Source: Desulfobacterota bacterium AH_259_B03_O07 (GTDB lineage Bacteria; Desulfobacterota_D; UBA1144; Nemesobacterales; CSP1-2). From it: a DNA stretch of 39,339 nt. The stretch spans positions 1 through 39,339 of the forward strand of contig JALLOG010000014.1 of NCBI GenBank assembly GCA_027717645.1, read 5' to 3'. A program made the translations under genes and the position numbers. This document shows positions 1 to 7,209 of this stretch, in pieces (position 1 is the first letter of the stretch; every line of letters begins with the position of its first letter). Under the pieces are notes generated by a model. The model was not told where the DNA came from and did no database searches. It was given only the letters and a program-made list of their open reading frames with translations.

Positions 1-15
1 AGGAGCTTATTATTT

Positions 16-216
16 TTATATTGGGGGAACAGAAGAGGTTAATGCATAAAATGGGTTAATAAGAGCTGTAACATCCGCTGCCGTTATTGTGCCACTGCCG
101 TTTGCATCACACGGTATTCCATCCTGCCCATATCCTTCGATACTTCCTAATCCTAATGCAGTTAGTATAGGATTGGAAAGTAAAAGAAACGCCATCAACA
201 AACTCAAAAACTTCAT
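16..216 (-). CDS. small exported dockerin-like protein, C-terminus formed by a repeat
   Basis: This is a 66-aa protein with an N-terminal signal peptide (MKFLSLLMAFLLLSNP) followed by a single EF-hand-like dockerin loop (DANGSGTITAADVTALI). I chose the start at 216 because the signal peptide begins there and GGTGG lies just upstream; the frame is open to 279, but that extension would put 21 polar residues before the signal peptide. A type I dockerin normally has two calcium loops and only one is present. The last residues (NPFYALTSS) are encoded by a copy of the dispersed CCCATTTTATGCATTAACC repeat, so the gene was probably truncated by it. The neighbouring subtilase carries similar dockerin loops. 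The signal peptide and loop are seen directly; no function can be given. Confidence 0.5.
   Translation of the reverse strand: MKFLSLLMAFLLLSNPILTALGLGSIEGYGQDGIPCDANGSGTITAADVTALINPFYALTSSVPPI
35..56 (-). repeat. TTTATGCATAAA-family repeat end, copy A
   Basis: On the minus strand this reads AACCCATTTTATGCATTAACC, matching the ends of the MITE-like element at 34658-34854. It lies inside the 3' end of the small dockerin-like gene. Confidence 0.6.
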
Positions 217-325
217 ATAACCACCGTCATGTTTGGGAATGATTGCCCATCTTTGAAAACCTTTTCTTCTATCTTCCATAGCAAACCCTACCTATTTGAA
301 TACTTTACACACTAGATAGGTATCA

Positions 326-835
326 TCATCTAACATCCAATAGGTTAAGTATTTCCCCCTCCTCATTTACAAATTTAACCCTTTCATAACTGCCTTTTCC
401 GATTGAAGCTATCACATAAGGTCTAGTCACTACTGTGGCTAAAACCGAATCCGGGGGTGGTAGATTGAATATGACTTTTATCTCAATCTCGTTATCCCTT
501 TGTAAAACTAAATTATCAAAAGATATACCGTATCCCGCTGTAGACTTTTGTCCCATTAGAGCGACTAAAACACGATATTTATCAAAATTTATTTCCGGGA
601 TAGGCGGTCTTGGAAGTTCTAAAGAACGGATCTTGCTATATACCTCAGTGAATTTATCCTTTTCCGAGATTACCATAAACTGTAAATCCCCATTTGTAAT
701 ACCTGAAAATGCTCCACTTTCAATGAGTTTTAAGTCTAATTGATGTGCTGATTCGACGCAGCCAAACTGAGAACACACTAAACAGATGCAAATCAAGTTT
801 TGTGTTAGGAAAAGACCAATATTGAATAATTTCAT
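326..835 (-). CDS. PrcB_C-domain exported protein
   Basis: The protein is 169 aa with a hydrophobic N-terminus typical of an exported protein; a cysteine at about residue 26 could be a lipid anchor, but the lipobox is poor. The C-terminal half (about 85-160) matches the PrcB C-terminal domain pattern: a beta strand with VLVALMG, then QKSTAGYGI, a hydrophobic strand after charged residues, then PPPDS and TRPYVIASIGK. In Treponema denticola PrcB is part of the dentilisin complex and is needed for maturation of PrtP, a subtilisin-family protease. Here the gene lies 74 bp downstream of a large subtilase on the same strand, so a protease partner role is a reasonable inference. The upstream AAGAAG is only a weak ribosome binding site. 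Confidence 0.62.
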   Translation of the reverse strand: MKLFNIGLFLTQNLICICLVCSQFGCVESAHQLDLKLIESGAFSGITNGDLQFMVISEKDKFTEVYSKIRSLELPRPPIPEINFDKYRVLVALMGQKSTAGYGISFDNLVLQRDNEIEIKVIFNLPPPDSVLATVVTRPYVIASIGKGSYERVKFVNEEGEILNLLDVR

Positions 836-909
836 TTCTTCTTGTCAATTGAATCTCAAAATGCGTTAGCGACTTTTATTCTCAAGTTGTTCAAGTTCAT
901 GATTTAATT

Positions 910-3741
910 CTAAAAATCCAGTCTTCTAAATCCAGAAAATGTTTCAGATGTAAATCCTGTGGCTTGAGCAGTAGCCGCAGCAAAGAAATCATAAGATACA
1001 GGGAAATCTATGTTCGATAGATCTCCATTCACATCAACTAAAGCTGGGCTATCAATGAGAGGAAAAATTCCGCAGGCTTCGGCATTATCGCAGATAAAGC
1101 CATCGTTGTTCCTGTCGGTGCCGGCTATAACAAAGTAACTGCCTGCTGGTACCTCCGGTGTCTCATAAGCATAGTCTGAAGAGACATTTGTTACTGCTTG
1201 CTCAATCGTACCAAGCGTGTCCGGGTCTATAACGAGGACAAAAACAGTGCCTATATCACCCCGAACAGCTACTGATTGGACTTGCATGAACACAGGCACT
1301 GTTTTATCTCCTCCATCCGAAGTTATGAATATATTTCCAAAAAAAGTTCCATCAGTTAATCCCGACCTATTAACAGTAACTGTGAGAATAGGAAAATTTG
1401 TGTCGTCAACAAATAGCCATGGTGCATCGTCAGATATGCTGGTAACAGTGAGCAGTGCTGTACCAGGGTTACTTATGGTCAGTTGCAAAGAGGTTGTGGT
1501 AGAGCCGAAGTTTAAACTCTGGGGAGAAACCGCAAGCACTGGAGTGCCACCAGGAGGTTCCGTGCCACCACCTCCCCCGGCTATATTTCTAGCCACATTT
1601 ACAGCTTGAAATGCATCTATGAGACCATGGCCAAAAAAATCATCACGTCCTGGATTGCCAAGATCCTGAGTTATAGGTCCTGCGTTTGGATCAGGATGAG
1701 CGCTAGAAAGGAGCAAATTTATGTCGTTTGGAGTTAAATTTGGATTCACTGATAGCATTAAAGCAACTACACCTGCAACATGAGGAGCCGCCATTGATGT
1801 ACCTTGAAAAAATGTATAAACTGGTGTAGTAGGGGAGCTACTATCATCTGCTCGGGTACTAAGAACACCATCAACGAAACCATCGCCATTTATATCCACT
1901 AATGTATTACCCCCAGGGGCAGCAACATCAACCGTTGAACCAAAGTTAGAATATGGAGCCTTTTCTTTAAGAATATCAACAGCGCTAACTGTTATGACTC
2001 CGTCGATAGTAGTCATTGGAGTTGGAACAGGACAGTTATCATTTCCAGCAGAAACTATAACAATAACACCGGCACTCAGTGCGCTATTTATCGCATTAGC
2101 ACGTGTCGTGCTTGGTGGACCTAATTGTTGGCAATCCTCGTTTCTGGGACCCAGGCTCATGTTTATTATGTCGGCCGGTATTGGTGGAACAGTTCCGGAT
2201 ACATTCTGTAATCCTGCTGCATAAAGTATAGCTTGTGAGATATCAAAATCAGTTCCTCCACCTTGTCCCAGTACCCTTAGAGGCATAATTTTAGCATTCC
2301 AAGTAACACCGGAGACACCTATGCCATTATTTGTAGTAGCTCCAACGGTTCCCGCTCCATGTGTCCCATGGAAAGAACTGCTAGTGCCGCTCCCTAAATC
2401 ACCAACATCAAATGGGTCTGGATCTATTCCATCCCCATCTCTGGCTCTTGAGGGATCAGTTATAAAGTCAAATCCCCCGACTAACCGACTAGATAAATCA
2501 GGATGGTTTGAAACCACTCCTGTATCAATAACAGCTACAATTACATCATCGCTTCCTTTGGTAATATTCCATGCCTGCGGCAGGTTTATTAATGGGTAAT
2601 GCCACTGGAAATTAAAGAATTCATCATTAGGAACCACAGTTGTACGACTTATGTAGTTAGGCTCTGCGTATTCTATCTCCGGATCGCGCCTTAGCTCCTT
2701 TATCACCTGCAAAGTACGTGCTTTTTCCTCCTCCTCTTTAGTTTTATAGCGGAAGGGTAAATTCTCTATTCTGGTTTGTTTACGTAACATAAAGTTTGAT
2801 TGCTCAAGATCTGTTAGTTCCATAAGAATAGGGCCAGAGGGAGATGTAACTTTTTGGACCATCCCAAAATCTTTGGAAATAGAAGAAATCAATGACCTAG
2901 TCTTCGTTTCGTCTACTCTATCCTTAAATTTGACAATCACCTCATTAGTAACGAACTCTGAATAAGGTGAGAGATAGCCAGGTTCGCTTGTAAGCGCTAA
3001 TACCGATGTTGAAGTTGCTGTTGATACCCCTAAAGAAAGGATGTAATTGCTTTGTCCAACAAAAGTAGCAACAACTACTAAAAACTCACCCACTTCGCCA
3101 GGATCTGTCTCAATAACTTCAAAGAAACCAGTCCCTATTGACTGCTTAATTATATTTCCATCAGTATCAGAGAAAAGTAGATCTAAATCTCCCTGAACAG
3201 GGTCACCTACACTAAGAATTATAGTTGTAGGGGTTTGTATATTTACTCGATAAACATCAAACTCATCAGAAGGTAAACCCGCAAAGCCGCCTATGGTTAC
3301 TGGCAAGGGAACAACTTGACCACCCAGAGTATTATTGTCATCTATAAAAGGATCATTTGGGTCATTAGTATCACCGTCTAATACATTACCCTCCCCCACA
3401 GATAACACACCAGATACAGTTCCAATACCATTTCCATCTGGTGGTTGTGTTCGACCTCTAAAATTAGTTATGACGCACCCAAGGTCAGCAAGGTTCGTAA
3501 AGCCATCCATATTACAGTCGCCATTGCCGGGTCCTGTCTGATTACCTCTGAATATATTAATTATTACGCCCAAGTCAGCTAAATTTACAAAACCGTCCGC
3601 ATTTGCATCTCCTGGTTCACATTCAGTTCCACTACAGGGTCCTCCAGGTGGTGGTGGTACCCCCGCAAATGCATCTACCAGACCAAATCCCGATACATTA
3701 ATAAACGATAATAAGATAGCTATTGCAATGAATTTTTTCAT
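910..3741 (-). CDS. secreted subtilisin-like serine protease (S8) with dockerin-type repeats
   Basis: This is a 943-aa multidomain exopeptidase. In order: signal peptide (1-27), a Pro/Gly linker, two dockerin-type calcium loops (GDANADGFVNLADLG and GDCNMDGFTNLADLG, about 44-96), a pre-peptidase-like beta domain (about 150-240), a fervidolysin-type propeptide (about 263-365), the S8 catalytic domain (about 398-715), a BACON/choice-of-anchor-like Ig domain (735-822) and a C-terminal beta domain (830-915). The catalytic triad is visible: Asp406 (VIDTG), His458 (HGTHGAG) and Ser649 (GTSMAAPHVAG), with oxyanion Asn567 (SAGND). It should be exported and self-processed. Dockerins near the N-terminus are unusual, and no cohesin is present. 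A PrcB-like gene follows it. Copy B of the dispersed repeat lies 50 bp upstream. Confidence 0.93.
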   Translation of the reverse strand: MKKFIAIAILLSFINVSGFGLVDAFAGVPPPPGGPCSGTECEPGDANADGFVNLADLGVIINIFRGNQTGPGNGDCNMDGFTNLADLGCVITNFRGRTQPPDGNGIGTVSGVLSVGEGNVLDGDTNDPNDPFIDDNNTLGGQVVPLPVTIGGFAGLPSDEFDVYRVNIQTPTTIILSVGDPVQGDLDLLFSDTDGNIIKQSIGTGFFEVIETDPGEVGEFLVVVATFVGQSNYILSLGVSTATSTSVLALTSEPGYLSPYSEFVTNEVIVKFKDRVDETKTRSLISSISKDFGMVQKVTSPSGPILMELTDLEQSNFMLRKQTRIENLPFRYKTKEEEEKARTLQVIKELRRDPEIEYAEPNYISRTTVVPNDEFFNFQWHYPLINLPQAWNITKGSDDVIVAVIDTGVVSNHPDLSSRLVGGFDFITDPSRARDGDGIDPDPFDVGDLGSGTSSSFHGTHGAGTVGATTNNGIGVSGVTWNAKIMPLRVLGQGGGTDFDISQAILYAAGLQNVSGTVPPIPADIINMSLGPRNEDCQQLGPPSTTRANAINSALSAGVIVIVSAGNDNCPVPTPMTTIDGVITVSAVDILKEKAPYSNFGSTVDVAAPGGNTLVDINGDGFVDGVLSTRADDSSSPTTPVYTFFQGTSMAAPHVAGVVALMLSVNPNLTPNDINLLLSSAHPDPNAGPITQDLGNPGRDDFFGHGLIDAFQAVNVARNIAGGGGGTEPPGGTPVLAVSPQSLNFGSTTTSLQLTISNPGTALLTVTSISDDAPWLFVDDTNFPILTVTVNRSGLTDGTFFGNIFITSDGGDKTVPVFMQVQSVAVRGDIGTVFVLVIDPDTLGTIEQAVTNVSSDYAYETPEVPAGSYFVIAGTDRNNDGFICDNAEACGIFPLIDSPALVDVNGDLSNIDFPVSYDFFAAATAQATGFTSETFSGFRRLDF

Positions 3742-4043
3742 ACTTCATCCTCTCTTATACTTTTCATCACAACCTCCTTTATTTTTTTTATCCCATTTTA
3801 TGCATAAACCTTTTTTATATTATATCTCAAGAATTATAGCTATTGCCAATGATATTCTCCGAGTTAGGATGAGTTGGTGGTTGCAAAGGCTAGTTATCGA
3901 GTTTGAGTAAAACCCATACTCATCTGAAAATTGTAGATGTCCTTATAGAGTCTTATCGATAATTTCCAGACTAAGTTATTTAATGAAAAAACTTGGATAT
4001 ATTTTATTATTTATTGAGGTTAGTAAGATAAGGGAGGTTTACA
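3742..4043. other. intergenic region upstream of subtilase and metallopeptidase
   Basis: This divergent intergenic region contains repeat copy B (3792 to about 3885). The subtilase side has a polypurine AGGAGG stretch near 3773-3780 on the minus strand, about 35 nt upstream of its ATG. From 3905 to 4030 I see no gene; GGGAGG at 4032-4037 is the ribosome binding site of the gene at 4044. Confidence 0.6.
3792..3885 (+). repeat. TTTATGCATAAA-family repeat, copy B (one-ended)
   Basis: It starts with CCCATTTTATGCATAAACC and stays alignable for about 95 bp with the reverse complement of the right part of the 34658-34854 element, sharing TATCTCAA, AATTATAGC and ATGAGTTGGTGGTT in the same order. No second inverted end is found within 250 bp, so this is a truncated copy. 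Confidence 0.65.
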
Positions 4044-4586
4044 ATGCTTGTCAGAACTCCTGAAATATTCTATAAAGACGGCTTATGGCCTGTTGAATAT
4101 GAGCCTAAATCAAAAGTAATAAACAAAAGTGAAAGGCTTAAAGCCCTTGTAGAAGTATTAAGTTCAATTTCTGAATTTGATTATTATGTCTTAAAAAAGA
4201 ACATAAAAAATGTCCAGTGGTACGTACCTGAGAAAGAAAGAATGGGAGAAGTCTTTCCCATATGGTACGGTAAAAAAAGTATTTTATACCTTAGTCCATA
4301 TTTAGAGATATTTAATGATCAAACACTAGAATTCGTAGCACATGAGTTAGCCCATGTCTACCTTGGCCATTTTTATAATTATGATAAAAAGAAGAAAGTT
4401 TTTTTTGGCCCACCACATGAGATGACTGAAAAACAAGTTGCATTCCAGCTAAAAAAATGGGGTTTTAGTAAAAAAAAAAAATCAAAGATAATATTAAGAC
4501 TTAATCTAACAAATAAAAAGCCCCAGAGTCCATTACCGGAGGTAGCTCTGGGGCTTATTGAAGAAACTCAAACTGTTTTTATATAA
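4044..4586 (+). CDS. small zinc metallopeptidase-like protein (HExxH)
   Basis: The protein is 180 aa with no signal peptide. Residues about 95-111 carry a gluzincin/IrrE-like zinc helix (LEFVAHELAHVYLGH) in which HELAH supplies two histidine ligands and the catalytic Glu. A candidate downstream acidic helix (MTEKQVAFQLKKWGF) could give the third ligand. The Lys-rich tail (KKKKSK) and the end of the frame overlap a perfect 11-bp hairpin (4518-4556), so the final 20 or so residues may be an added tail. A strong GGGAGG site precedes the ATG. It stands alone, and its substrate cannot be told. An ImmA/IrrE-type regulator protease and a SprT-like protein are alternatives. Confidence 0.6.
   Translation: MLVRTPEIFYKDGLWPVEYEPKSKVINKSERLKALVEVLSSISEFDYYVLKKNIKNVQWYVPEKERMGEVFPIWYGKKSILYLSPYLEIFNDQTLEFVAHELAHVYLGHFYNYDKKKKVFFGPPHEMTEKQVAFQLKKWGFSKKKKSKIILRLNLTNKKPQSPLPEVALGLIEETQTVFI
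4518..4556. terminator. perfect 11-bp hairpin, bidirectional terminator-like, inside an ORF end
   Basis: The arms AAGCCCCAGAG (4518-4528) and CTCTGGGGCTT (4546-4556) are perfect complements around a 17-nt loop. On the minus strand the hairpin is followed by CTTTTTATTT, a usable U tract; on the plus strand the tail is weak (ATTG). It lies before the stop codon of the metallopeptidase-like ORF. A similar AAAGCCCC...GGGGCTTT hairpin occurs at 31331. Confidence 0.55.
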
Positions 4587-4696
4587 ATCCATTCAATGCA
4601 TCATTTGTAAACCTAAAGTCAGTAGAAAATACAATACCTATTATTTCGTGTGCGACTTTATCAGAATGCCGTCAAAGTGCCACGACAACGAGGGAT

Positions 4697-4903
4697 ACTA
4701 ATCTCTTTGACAATCTATGGTTTAGTCACAATCACATAAGCGAATACACGGGCGGTGACGGGATTTATAGGTTTGACGAAGGGTTGTTTGAAGATCCTGG
4801 CGGGGATTCCACCAATTACCCGGAAAGATATGCTAGGCTTGCTGTGTCAGACCATAGACCTGTCTGGGGAGAGTTTAGAATTGATCTGGTGGATGATGAT
4901 TAG
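4697..4903 (+). pseudogene. C-terminal remnant of an endonuclease/exonuclease/phosphatase-family gene
   Basis: The plus-strand frame ending with TAG at 4901-4903 encodes a tail with the features of DNase I-fold proteins: TNLFDNLWFS, then SEYTGGDGIYRFDEGLF and finally ARLAVSDHRPVWGEF. SDHRPV supplies the catalytic Asp-His pair of that fold. The frame is open upstream to about 4580 but has no start codon, no ribosome binding site and no recognisable N-terminal catalytic half, so this is a 5'-deleted remnant. The homology is recognised by motif only. Confidence 0.6.
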
Positions 4904-5005
4904 GATATTACGAAAAAATAAGATCTAACATCTCCAGATTCTGAGCTAAGATACAAGAGATTTTTATGAGGGGCTGGATTTTGAGTATACAATAAAAATT
5001 CAAGC

Positions 5006-5042
5006 GGGAGTGCTACCCTATCTAGGAGCACTCCCACTTTCT
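5006..5042 (+). terminator. intrinsic terminator-like hairpin
   Basis: GGGAGTGCT (5006-5014) pairs perfectly with AGCACTCCC (5027-5035) around a 12-nt loop and is followed by ACTTTCTT. It probably terminated the decayed gene upstream. Confidence 0.6.
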
Positions 5043-5058
5043 TAAAGGAGGATGGAGG

Positions 5059-5145
5059 ATGACTAAATTAAGTTTATTACTTAGTTTTATAATTAATAAT
5101 AAAGCAATTTACTTAATATGTCAAGGGGTAATTTTTTTATCATAA
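5059..5145 (+). CDS. 28-codon ORF with a very strong Shine-Dalgarno
   Basis: The ATG at 5059 is preceded by AAGGAGGATGGAGG. It encodes a short hydrophobic peptide (MTKLSLLLSFIINNKAIYL followed by nine residues) ending at TAA 5143-5145. The peptide looks like the start of a signal peptide or membrane anchor. It could be a genuine small membrane protein or the 5' stub of a gene whose remainder was lost. The G+C-rich methyltransferase segment begins about 45 bp downstream. Confidence 0.3.
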   Translation: MTKLSLLLSFIINNKAIYLICQGVIFLS

Positions 5146-5201
5146 TCAACTAAGAAAAAAGTCAATATATTGGTATGTATGGAAACGTATAATGGCTGCG
5201 A

Positions 5202-5276
5202 GCTGAGCGGCCCGGCTGATCGACTCTCAACTTCACCGCCCGCTGAGGCCGGGTCCGCTCCAGCGAGTGGTTGGCC
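5202..5276 (-). other. attC-like imperfect inverted repeat downstream of methyltransferase
   Basis: On the minus strand, downstream of the methyltransferase stop, GGCCAAC (5276-5270) is followed by GCTGGAGCGGACCCGGC (5264-5248) and then by GCCGGGCCGCTCAGC (5216-5202). The two arms pair along their whole length except for two extra bases in the first arm (a G and an A). Unpaired extrahelical bases on one arm are a hallmark of integron attC sites. A distal GTTGGCC-like core is not found after 5202, so if this is an attC it has lost that end. Confidence 0.4.
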
Positions 5277-5297
5277 CGCACACTGCATTTCAGTAAT

Positions 5298-6374
5298 TTA
5301 GATCCGTACTTCATAAAGAGCTGCCAATGGATGATCAAACTCGAGCCTTCGAAAGGAGGAGAAGCCTGCTTCTGAGCACAAGTCGTGAGGCAGTTGTTCA
5401 CCCATACACGTGCCGATGCCTTCCCCACCAGCTGCTCGAGAGACAGGTACACAGTACATTGTGCTAATGGAGTACAGAAACATTCCTAAGGGATGATTCA
5501 TCATCTCATCGAGGTGGGCTGAGGCGTTTATCTCCATCATGAGATAGGTGCCGGTGGGCTTGAGGGCTCGACGAATGTCACTGATCACAGCAATCGGATC
5601 GGCGAGGTCGTGGATCGTGTCGAACGTTGTGATGAATTCGTACTCGTTATCGGGCAGCGCAGCCGCCGGCTTATCGATAATTTCGACCCTCTCCTCCAAT
5701 CCCGATTCTTTCATCAGAGCCTCAGCGCGCAAGGCAGCAGATTTGAAGGGTTCATAGCCCACGAAGCGGCTGTTGGGATATGCCTTGGCCAACTCCGATA
5801 TGACGGTACCCGATCCACAGCCAACATCGGCTGCAAAAACTCCGCCTGTTAGCTTTTCATGAACAGATGGAAGAAACTTGGGGATCCATGTTTTTGTCAG
5901 AAAGTACTTATATGTGGGAGCGTTCAGACGATCCGTGACGCGCGGAACATCGGGGTGTAGGTCAGACATATCTAAGCCACCCCCACTTTTAAAGCAGTCC
6001 AATACTTTCGGAACAGCAGAGGCCATAGGCATGAAGGCCTCGATAACTCCTCCCAGAAAGGAAGGGTTTTCCTCTTGGGCCAAGTACGGGGCGTGCTCGG
6101 GAGGAAGCGTGAATAGGCCAGTGCTTGAGTCGTATTCAATCCAGCCAGCGACCGACATCGCGGACAGCCATTCTCGTAGATACCGCTGGTGGCATGACGA
6201 CTTCTCGGCCAGCTGCTCGATGGAGGCCGGTCCGCTCACGGCCATGGACTTGAATAGGCCCAATTGGTCGCCTATATAGGCCAAGCACCCAAAAATCATG
6301 GCATGCGTATCTCTTCGGACAAGCCTGCCGAATTCCTTCATCTTGGCTTGATCGAAGGATGGTTCTCTATCCAT
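5298..6374 (-). CDS. SAM-dependent methyltransferase with N-terminal winged helix
   Basis: The protein is 358 aa. Residues 20-110 form a winged-helix dimerisation-type domain typical of the Rv2258c-like group (LGLFKSMAVSGPASIEQLA, then CHQRYLREWLSAM). The class I Rossmann domain follows (about 175-300), with the SAM motif ADVGCGSGTVISELAKAYP, the acidic motif FVGYEPF and motif IV FDTIHDLADP. The C-terminus is the usual beta-strand closure. The substrate is unknown; related proteins methylate small molecules. The gene is clearly richer in G+C than its surroundings, and it is bracketed by GTTAGCC on its upstream side (minus strand, 6430-6424) and an attC-like hairpin downstream. It may therefore be an integron-type cassette. 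The start at 6374 has AAGGAGAT upstream. Confidence 0.88.
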   Translation of the reverse strand: MDREPSFDQAKMKEFGRLVRRDTHAMIFGCLAYIGDQLGLFKSMAVSGPASIEQLAEKSSCHQRYLREWLSAMSVAGWIEYDSSTGLFTLPPEHAPYLAQEENPSFLGGVIEAFMPMASAVPKVLDCFKSGGGLDMSDLHPDVPRVTDRLNAPTYKYFLTKTWIPKFLPSVHEKLTGGVFAADVGCGSGTVISELAKAYPNSRFVGYEPFKSAALRAEALMKESGLEERVEIIDKPAAALPDNEYEFITTFDTIHDLADPIAVISDIRRALKPTGTYLMMEINASAHLDEMMNHPLGMFLYSISTMYCVPVSRAAGGEGIGTCMGEQLPHDLCSEAGFSSFRRLEFDHPLAALYEVRI

Positions 6375-6872
6375 TGTTATCTCCTTAGATGGGCTCGACT
6401 AAAAAGAAAGCGAGCCGTGGGCGGGCTAACTATTGATTATACAGAAATTTTCCGTAAAATCAGACAGTATAAGAGTTGAAATCCTCATATATGAAAAAAC
6501 ATTATTCCATTTTATGCATTAACCTATTATGCTGTTAGTGTCTCACAATAAAAAACTTTTCTCAACAAAACTTACCTCTCCAACCACTCATTTCCTCGTA
6601 AAGATACCATTTTCCCTTCAAGCATAGCCTTAAATTTAACTCACATATCCCCTTCAGACTTAACCTTCTAGATAACTGGAAATATCAATTTCCCATTGTT
6701 TTAATACGAGAAGGCAGTATGAACAATAACATCCTCTGATCTATCCATTTAGAGAATTGAACCTTGTCCTATCTATTGTATTGCTACATCTCGTTCACGA
6801 GGGTCATGTCTTGACTCACTGAATGTAAATGGTGAACTTGATGTACTTATTATTGACATAGGCCATAAAAAG
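6375..6872. other. intergenic region with repeat copy C
   Basis: 6375-6430 is the G+C-rich leader of the methyltransferase, including GTTAGCC on the minus strand at 6424-6430. Copy C of the dispersed repeat follows. From about 6640 to 6872 I see no ORF, RNA gene or strong hairpin. Confidence 0.5.
6507..6630 (+). repeat. TTTATGCATAAA-family repeat, copy C
   Basis: It begins CCATTTTATGCATTAACC. The following 100 bp align with copy E at 30305, sharing CAAAACTT/TAAAACTT, a CCACTCATTTCCT/CCACATATTTCCT block and CCTTCAAGCAT in the same order. No inverted right end is seen. Confidence 0.6.
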
Positions 6873-7064
6873 TTAATCTTCTTTTTTAGACTTAGCTTTT
6901 AATCTCTCCAGTGCTTTTAGTTCCTCTTTATGCTCTGTTAAGTAATCTTCCAAAAAGTCTATTATTAAATTACTAAGAGACTGATTCAATACACTAGCTA
7001 ATAACTTAGCTTTCTCAATCACTTCTTTTTTGTCATCTTGAATATATAGAGTTAGTTTTCCCAT
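6873..7064 (-). CDS. ribbon-helix-helix-type small protein, putative repressor
   Basis: The 63-aa protein starts with a beta-strand-like segment (MGKLTLYIQDD) followed by two helices (KKEVIEKAKLLASVLNQS and LSNLIIDFLEDYL), the layout of MetJ/Arc/CopG-type DNA-binding proteins, then a charged Lys-rich tail. GAGGTAA precedes the ATG. It is transcribed divergently from the tyrosine recombinase across a 145-bp region that contains ACGTATTA motifs at both promoters, so autoregulation and recombinase control are likely inferences. It could also be an orphan antitoxin; no toxin gene is adjacent. Confidence 0.6.
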   Translation of the reverse strand: MGKLTLYIQDDKKEVIEKAKLLASVLNQSLSNLIIDFLEDYLTEHKEELKALERLKAKSKKED

Positions 7065-7089
7065 AATTTACCTCACTCATTAATATATC

Positions 7090-7127
7090 ACGTATTAGAA
7101 GTATAGCATATTTATCAGAATGATCAA
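7090..7127 (-). promoter_or_regulatory. promoter of the RHH gene with ACGTATTA site
   Basis: On the minus strand TTGATC (7127-7122) and TATACT (7105-7100) are spaced by 16 bp, with TGC before the -10 giving an extended -10. ACGTATTA on the plus strand at 7090-7097 lies just downstream of the -10, where a repressor would block initiation. Confidence 0.5.
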
Positions 7128-7146
7128 TAAATTATTAAAATAATAC

Positions 7147-7175
7147 TTGATTAATACGTATTAACCGTGTATAAT
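7147..7175 (+). promoter_or_regulatory. promoter of the integrase with palindromic operator
   Basis: TTGATT (7147-7152) and TATAAT (7170-7175) are separated by exactly 17 bp. The perfect 14-bp palindrome TTAATACGTATTAA (7151-7164) lies between them, overlapping the -35. The recombinase start codon is 34 bp downstream of the -10. Confidence 0.65.
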
Positions 7176-7209
7176 TATAATATAAATAAATAATAGGGAG
7201 GTAAGTAAA

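Noticed and set aside
5162-5452. 96-codon minus-strand ORF across the end of the methyltransferase
   Set aside because: It overlaps the methyltransferase in another frame and runs through the attC-like repeat; the NHSLERTRP-type tail is typical translation of such a repeat.
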